From Phycisphaerales bacterium (GTDB lineage Bacteria > Planctomycetota > Phycisphaerae > Phycisphaerales > UBA1924), in NCBI GenBank assembly GCA_029260515.1, contig JAJDDC010000040.1:186001-250000 (forward strand): a stretch of 64,000 nucleotides of DNA, written 5' to 3'. The position numbers and the translations under genes were made by a program. Positions 60,512-64,000 of the stretch are shown here, one piece after another; the first letter of the stretch is position 1, and the number at the start of each line of letters is the position of its first letter. The notes beneath the pieces were generated by a model, which did not search any database, was not told the origin of the DNA, and saw only the letters and a program-made list of their open reading frames with translations.

Positions 60512-62710
60512 TCAGGCCGCGGAGTGGGCGCCGACGCCCTCGACCGTCCCGCTGGTTGCCGACGCCCTTGCGGGCGCCCGCGGCTCGGGGGGCGTGACCA
60601 GACCGAGGGATTCCACCTCCACCCCGCCGACGACCTCGTTGTACCCAAGCACCGCCGCCTGCGGGAGATGCGGCTCGAGGATCTGGCGGACGACCGCCCG
60701 GACCTGGGGCGAGGCGATGACCACGGGCGGGTGCCCTGCGGCGGTAACCCTTTCCAGGGATTCAACCATGCCCGCGGCGAAGGTCGCCGCGACACGGGCG
60801 GGCAGGTTCACGCTCGTCGCGCCGCCCGACCGGTCGATGTAGGCCTCGATCTGCGACTCGAGGGCGGGGTCGAGGGTGACACAGACAATCCGGGGTGTGC
60901 CGTCGGCGCCGACGGCGGCGTACTTCTGGCAGATCGTGCGGCGGAGGGCGTGGCGGACGTACTCGCACAGCACGTCGGGGTCCTTGGTCTTGGCGCCCCA
61001 GTCGGCGAGTGTCTCGAGGATCGTCTCCATGTCCCGGATAGGCACCCGCTCGCGGAGCAGGCACTGGAGCACCTTCTGCAGGTCGCCGACGCGGACGACC
61101 GCGGGGACCGTGTCCTCGACAAGCTTCTTGGCCTTCTCCTTGAGGCCCTCGAGCAGGTTGTTGACCTCCTCGCGGGTGAGCAGCTCGTCGGCGTGCGTTT
61201 TTACAATCTCGGTGATGTGCGTCGCGAGCACACTCGAGGGTTCGACGACGGTGTAGTTCATCGTCTCGGCGCGCGGGCGCTGCTTGGCGTCGATCCACCA
61301 GGCGTCGAGCCCGAACGCCGGCTCCTTGGTCGCCTCGCCCGTGATCGTGCCGGTCGCCACGCCCGAGTCCATCGCCAGGAGTTTTCCGGGCTCGATGCGC
61401 CCCCGGGCGATCTCGGCGCCGCGGATCCGCACGCGGTACTCGCTCGCCTCGAGCTGCATGTTGTCGCGGATGCGGACCGGCGGCATGACCAGCCCGTACT
61501 CGATGGCGAGCTGGCGGCGTACCGCCGTGATGCGTTCGAGCAGATCGCCCCCCTGGTTGGGATCGACGAGTGAAACGAGCGCATAGCCCACCTCGAGCTC
61601 GAGCACGTCCACCTTGAGTAGATCCTCAACGGGCGCTGGCTCGGGCGGGGGCGCGGCCTCGGACTCGGCACGGATCGCCTCGGCCTCGTCGCGCCGGCGC
61701 GTCGTGAGCAGCATCCCGCCCCCCAGCAACGCCAGGCCAACACCCGTGACGAGCAGGGGCAGCGTCGGCAGGGGCGAGAGCGAGAGGACGGCGAGGAAGA
61801 CGGCGGTGATCAGCAGACCCTTGGGCTGGCTCGTGACCTGGCCCGTCAGCTCCGTGCCCAGATCCGCCTTGGCGCTGGACCGCGTGACGATGAGGGCGGC
61901 CGCGATCGAGATGATGAAGCTGGGGATCTGGCTGGTCAGCCCGTCTCCGATGGTGAGCTTGGTGAAGACGCTCGCGGTCTGACCCGCGGGCCAGCCCTTC
62001 TCGATCATGCCGACAGCGAACCCGCCCGCGATGTTGATCGCGGTGATGAGGATGCCCGCGACAGCGTCTCCCCGGACGAACTTGCTGGCGCCGTCCATGG
62101 CGCCATAGAAGTCGGCCTCGCGGCTGATCTCGTCGCGCTTCGCCTTGGCCTCGTCCTCGCTGATGATGCCGGCCGAGAGCTCGGAGTCGATCGCCATCTG
62201 CTTGCCGGGCATGGCGTCGAGGGTGAACCGCGCCGCGACCTCGCTGATGCGCCCCGCGCCCTTGGTCACGACAATGAACTGCACGATCATCAGGATGCCG
62301 AAGATGATCACGCCGACGAAGAGGCTCCCGCCGGCGACGAAGCCGCCGAAGGCGCTGATTACGTGACCCGCGACGCCCATCGCCTCCTCGGGTGTCGCGG
62401 CGTCGGCGGTCAGGATCAGCCGCGTCGAGGCGATGTTCATCACCAGGCGCAGCAGCGTTGTCGCCAGCAGCAGCGAAGGGAAGACGCTGAAGTCCAGCGC
62501 CTTCTTCATGTAAAGCGTCGTGAGCAGGATGATGACCGCCAGCGAGATGTTGGCGCTGATCATCAGGTCCAGGATCGGGGGCGGGAGCGGGATCAGGATC
62601 ACGACGAGCAGCATCACGAACCCGACCGGCACGATCAGCCCGCGGTGACGCGCGATCGTGTGCACCCAGTCGGGGAGCGTGAAGCCGGTTGTCCTCGCCT
62701 GCTCGGCCAT
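60512..62710 (-). CDS. flhA: Flagellar export gate protein FlhA
   Basis: A 732-residue export-gate subunit. The first ~340 residues hold eight membrane helices with the conserved FHIPEP region (SVFPSLLLATTLLRLVMNIASTR in part; AGRISEVAARFTLDAMPGKQM in part). The cytoplasmic domain (~380-700) takes part in chaperone-substrate docking and contains ITEIVKTHADELLTRE and VASPQVR-type elements. The C-terminal tail is Ala/Pro-rich. It lies directly after flhB, 14 bases apart. Confidence 0.96.
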   Translation of the reverse strand: MAEQARTTGFTLPDWVHTIARHRGLIVPVGFVMLLVVILIPLPPPILDLMISANISLAVIILLTTLYMKKALDFSVFPSLLLATTLLRLVMNIASTRLILTADAATPEEAMGVAGHVISAFGGFVAGGSLFVGVIIFGILMIVQFIVVTKGAGRISEVAARFTLDAMPGKQMAIDSELSAGIISEDEAKAKRDEISREADFYGAMDGASKFVRGDAVAGILITAINIAGGFAVGMIEKGWPAGQTASVFTKLTIGDGLTSQIPSFIISIAAALIVTRSSAKADLGTELTGQVTSQPKGLLITAVFLAVLSLSPLPTLPLLVTGVGLALLGGGMLLTTRRRDEAEAIRAESEAAPPPEPAPVEDLLKVDVLELEVGYALVSLVDPNQGGDLLERITAVRRQLAIEYGLVMPPVRIRDNMQLEASEYRVRIRGAEIARGRIEPGKLLAMDSGVATGTITGEATKEPAFGLDAWWIDAKQRPRAETMNYTVVEPSSVLATHITEIVKTHADELLTREEVNNLLEGLKEKAKKLVEDTVPAVVRVGDLQKVLQCLLRERVPIRDMETILETLADWGAKTKDPDVLCEYVRHALRRTICQKYAAVGADGTPRIVCVTLDPALESQIEAYIDRSGGATSVNLPARVAATFAAGMVESLERVTAAGHPPVVIASPQVRAVVRQILEPHLPQAAVLGYNEVVGGVEVESLGLVTPPEPRAPARASATSGTVEGVGAHSAA

Positions 62711-62724
62711 GCCTGATCAGTCTC

Positions 62725-63828
62725 CTACGCGCCCGCGCCGGCGGCCTCGCGCCGCCGCGCCCCGCCCGCGTCCTCGTCCAGCCTGTATACGTACGCCAGG
62801 ATCTCCGCGACCGCCTTGTAGTGCTCGGGCGAGATCTCCTGGCCGACGTCGACGCCCCAGTACAACGCCCGCGCCAGGGGCGGGCGTTCGACGATCGGCA
62901 CCTTCGCGAGCCGCGCAAGCTGCCGGATGCGAAGAGCCAGAAAGTCCACGCCCTTGGCGATGACCCGGGGGGCGCCCATCGCGTCCTCGTCGTACTTGAT
63001 CGCGACGGCGAAGTGCTCGGGGTTTGTGATGACGACGTCGGCCTGTGGGATCGCCGAGGCGATGCGCTGCTGGGCGATCTCGCGGGCGAGCTTCAGGCGC
63101 CTGCCCTTGATCTCGGGGTCGCCCTCCATGCTCCGGCGTTCGTCCTTGACCTCCTGCTTGGTCATCTTGAGGTCCTGGGTGTGCTGCCATCGCTGGTAAG
63201 CGAAGTCCGCCAGCGCGAGCACGAGCAGGACCGCGACGAGCCAGATCGCCAGTTCGAGGATCACCCGGACGATCACGTACATCGCGGGCGCGGCCCCGAG
63301 CCTGGGCGTCGCGGCGAGCATCGGGATCCGCCCGAGTAGCACGAACCAGACGACGCCGATCACGATGACGAGCTTGAGCGAGTTGACCACGGTCTTGACG
63401 AGGTTCTTCTTGCTGAACAGCTGCTTGGTCCCCTTGATGGGGTCGAGCTTGCTGAGCTTTGGGCGGATGGGCTCGCCGGTGATGAGCCAGCCCACCTGGG
63501 CGAACTGCGAGGCGTAGGCAGCGAGCGCCGCGATAAGCGCCAGGGGCGCCAGCGCCTGCACGCCCTCGCCGAACGCGTACTGCGTCGCCAGCCAGAGCGA
63601 ATCGACCGAGAGGGGATTGCCCGGCGTCTCGCTGGCGAGGATGCGTCGCATGAGGCGGGCGAAGCCGTCCATGATCCCGCCGCCCAGGATGACGAGCAGG
63701 ACGACAGAGGTGAGCAGCCCGACCGCGGCGCCGAGGTCCTGGCTGCGCGCGACCTGGCCCTTGTCGCGCGACTCGGACATGCGCCGCGTTGTTGGTTGCT
63801 CGCTCTTTTCTCCGAGGTCCTCGGCCAT
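62725..63828 (-). CDS. flhB: Flagellar export switch protein FlhB
   Basis: A 367-residue protein with four membrane helices and a cytoplasmic domain that switches export substrate. The opening EKSEQPTTRRMSESRDKGQV is typical. The cleavage motif, NPTH in most FlhB, reads NPEH here at residues 269-272 (Asn269-Pro270), the exact positions of the Salmonella site. The tail after ~355 is Ala/Arg-rich. It is followed directly by flhA and preceded by fliR, whose stop touches its ATG. Confidence 0.94.
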   Translation of the reverse strand: MAEDLGEKSEQPTTRRMSESRDKGQVARSQDLGAAVGLLTSVVLLVILGGGIMDGFARLMRRILASETPGNPLSVDSLWLATQYAFGEGVQALAPLALIAALAAYASQFAQVGWLITGEPIRPKLSKLDPIKGTKQLFSKKNLVKTVVNSLKLVIVIGVVWFVLLGRIPMLAATPRLGAAPAMYVIVRVILELAIWLVAVLLVLALADFAYQRWQHTQDLKMTKQEVKDERRSMEGDPEIKGRRLKLAREIAQQRIASAIPQADVVITNPEHFAVAIKYDEDAMGAPRVIAKGVDFLALRIRQLARLAKVPIVERPPLARALYWGVDVGQEISPEHYKAVAEILAYVYRLDEDAGGARRREAAGAGA

Positions 63829-64000
63829 CTAGGGCCCCCCCGCCGCGGGCGCGGCCAGGCCCGTAGCCCAGTCGCCCACGCGCCCGACCACGTCCACGAT
63901 GTGCTCGCTGGCGACCTCGGCGACGACGAAGATCGTCAGCGCGAGCATCAGCAGTCCCGCGAGCATCTTGATCGCGAAGCCGACGCTGAGCACGTTGATC
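63829..64000 (-). CDS. fliR: Flagellar export protein FliR (5' part off window)
   Basis: The last 57 codons of a membrane protein that enters from the right edge. The reading frame gives INVLSVGFAIKMLAGLLMLA, then a hydrophobic helix and a short acidic helix ending in a Gly/Pro-rich tail. This matches the C-terminus of FliR (family pattern P-Q-x-N-V-F-x-I-G-F). The stop TAG at 63831-63829 abuts the flhB ATG. FliR-FlhB-FlhA is the common order. Confidence 0.85.
   Translation of the reverse strand, partial: INVLSVGFAIKMLAGLLMLALTIFVVAEVASEHIVDVVGRVGDWATGLAAPAAGGP

Overview
The window is about 64 kb of high-GC bacterial chromosome, densely packed with genes. Several features point to a planctomycete, most likely of the class Phycisphaerae: a small exported protein with a PEP-CTERM-type tail, a TPR-sulfotransferase, a LptC-type protein next to a KpsF-type isomerase (a diderm envelope), many lineage-restricted exported proteins, and a flagellar export cluster. 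This placement is an inference; there is no rRNA gene to confirm it.

Layout. 1-8.8 kb: ribD (cut by the left edge), a long RNase HII, a secreted S10 carboxypeptidase, tRNA-Leu(CAG) with its terminator, a TraB/GumN-type protein, recA, and small membrane or SRPBCC proteins. 8.9-10.65 kb: a methylcrotonyl-CoA-carboxylase-like carboxyltransferase. About 10.65-12.45 kb: a stretch of visibly lower GC with unrecognised genes, likely an acquired insert. 12.5-14.6 kb: an ORF full of repeats and without its own stop, followed by arsR and arsM. 14.6-17.9 kb: exported proteins and an ATP-grasp enzyme that is the first gene of a tightly overlapping run with HMG-CoA lyase and two enoyl-CoA hydratase homologues. 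A third homologue and a long acyl-CoA dehydrogenase follow. Together with the carboxyltransferase this looks like leucine or branched acyl-CoA catabolism. 23.5-27.4 kb: a pyruvate (or branched-chain 2-oxoacid) dehydrogenase operon with a small FlbD-like gene between E1 alpha and E1 beta.

27.5-38 kb: an Arg/Pro-rich exported protein, the PEP-CTERM protein, a GNAT acetyltransferase, an MBL-fold hydrolase, a hotdog-fold protein, a membrane protein, queG, a TIM-barrel epimerase, tryptophan 2,3-dioxygenase, an orphan histidine kinase and a cold-shock protein with a long leader. 38.5-41.2 kb: rpsO-pnp in the classical order. 41.4-47.3 kb: an aminotransferase plus an ACT-less prephenate dehydratase, a TPR-sulfotransferase, scpA, and kdsD followed by a very large LptC-like protein. 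50.4-55.4 kb: an isolated nuoC, two lipoproteins and a XerC/D recombinase. 55.5-64 kb: folK and a minus-strand flagellar run (fliR-flhB-flhA-flhF-flhG-membrane protein-fliA) that joins export gate, polar placement and flagellar sigma factor.

No CRISPR array, insertion sequence or prophage was seen. The strongest candidates for something undescribed are the two-gene module in the low-GC insert, the FlbD-like gene inside the dehydrogenase operon, the Arg/Pro-rich surface protein, and the repeat-invaded ORF that runs into the arsenic operon.
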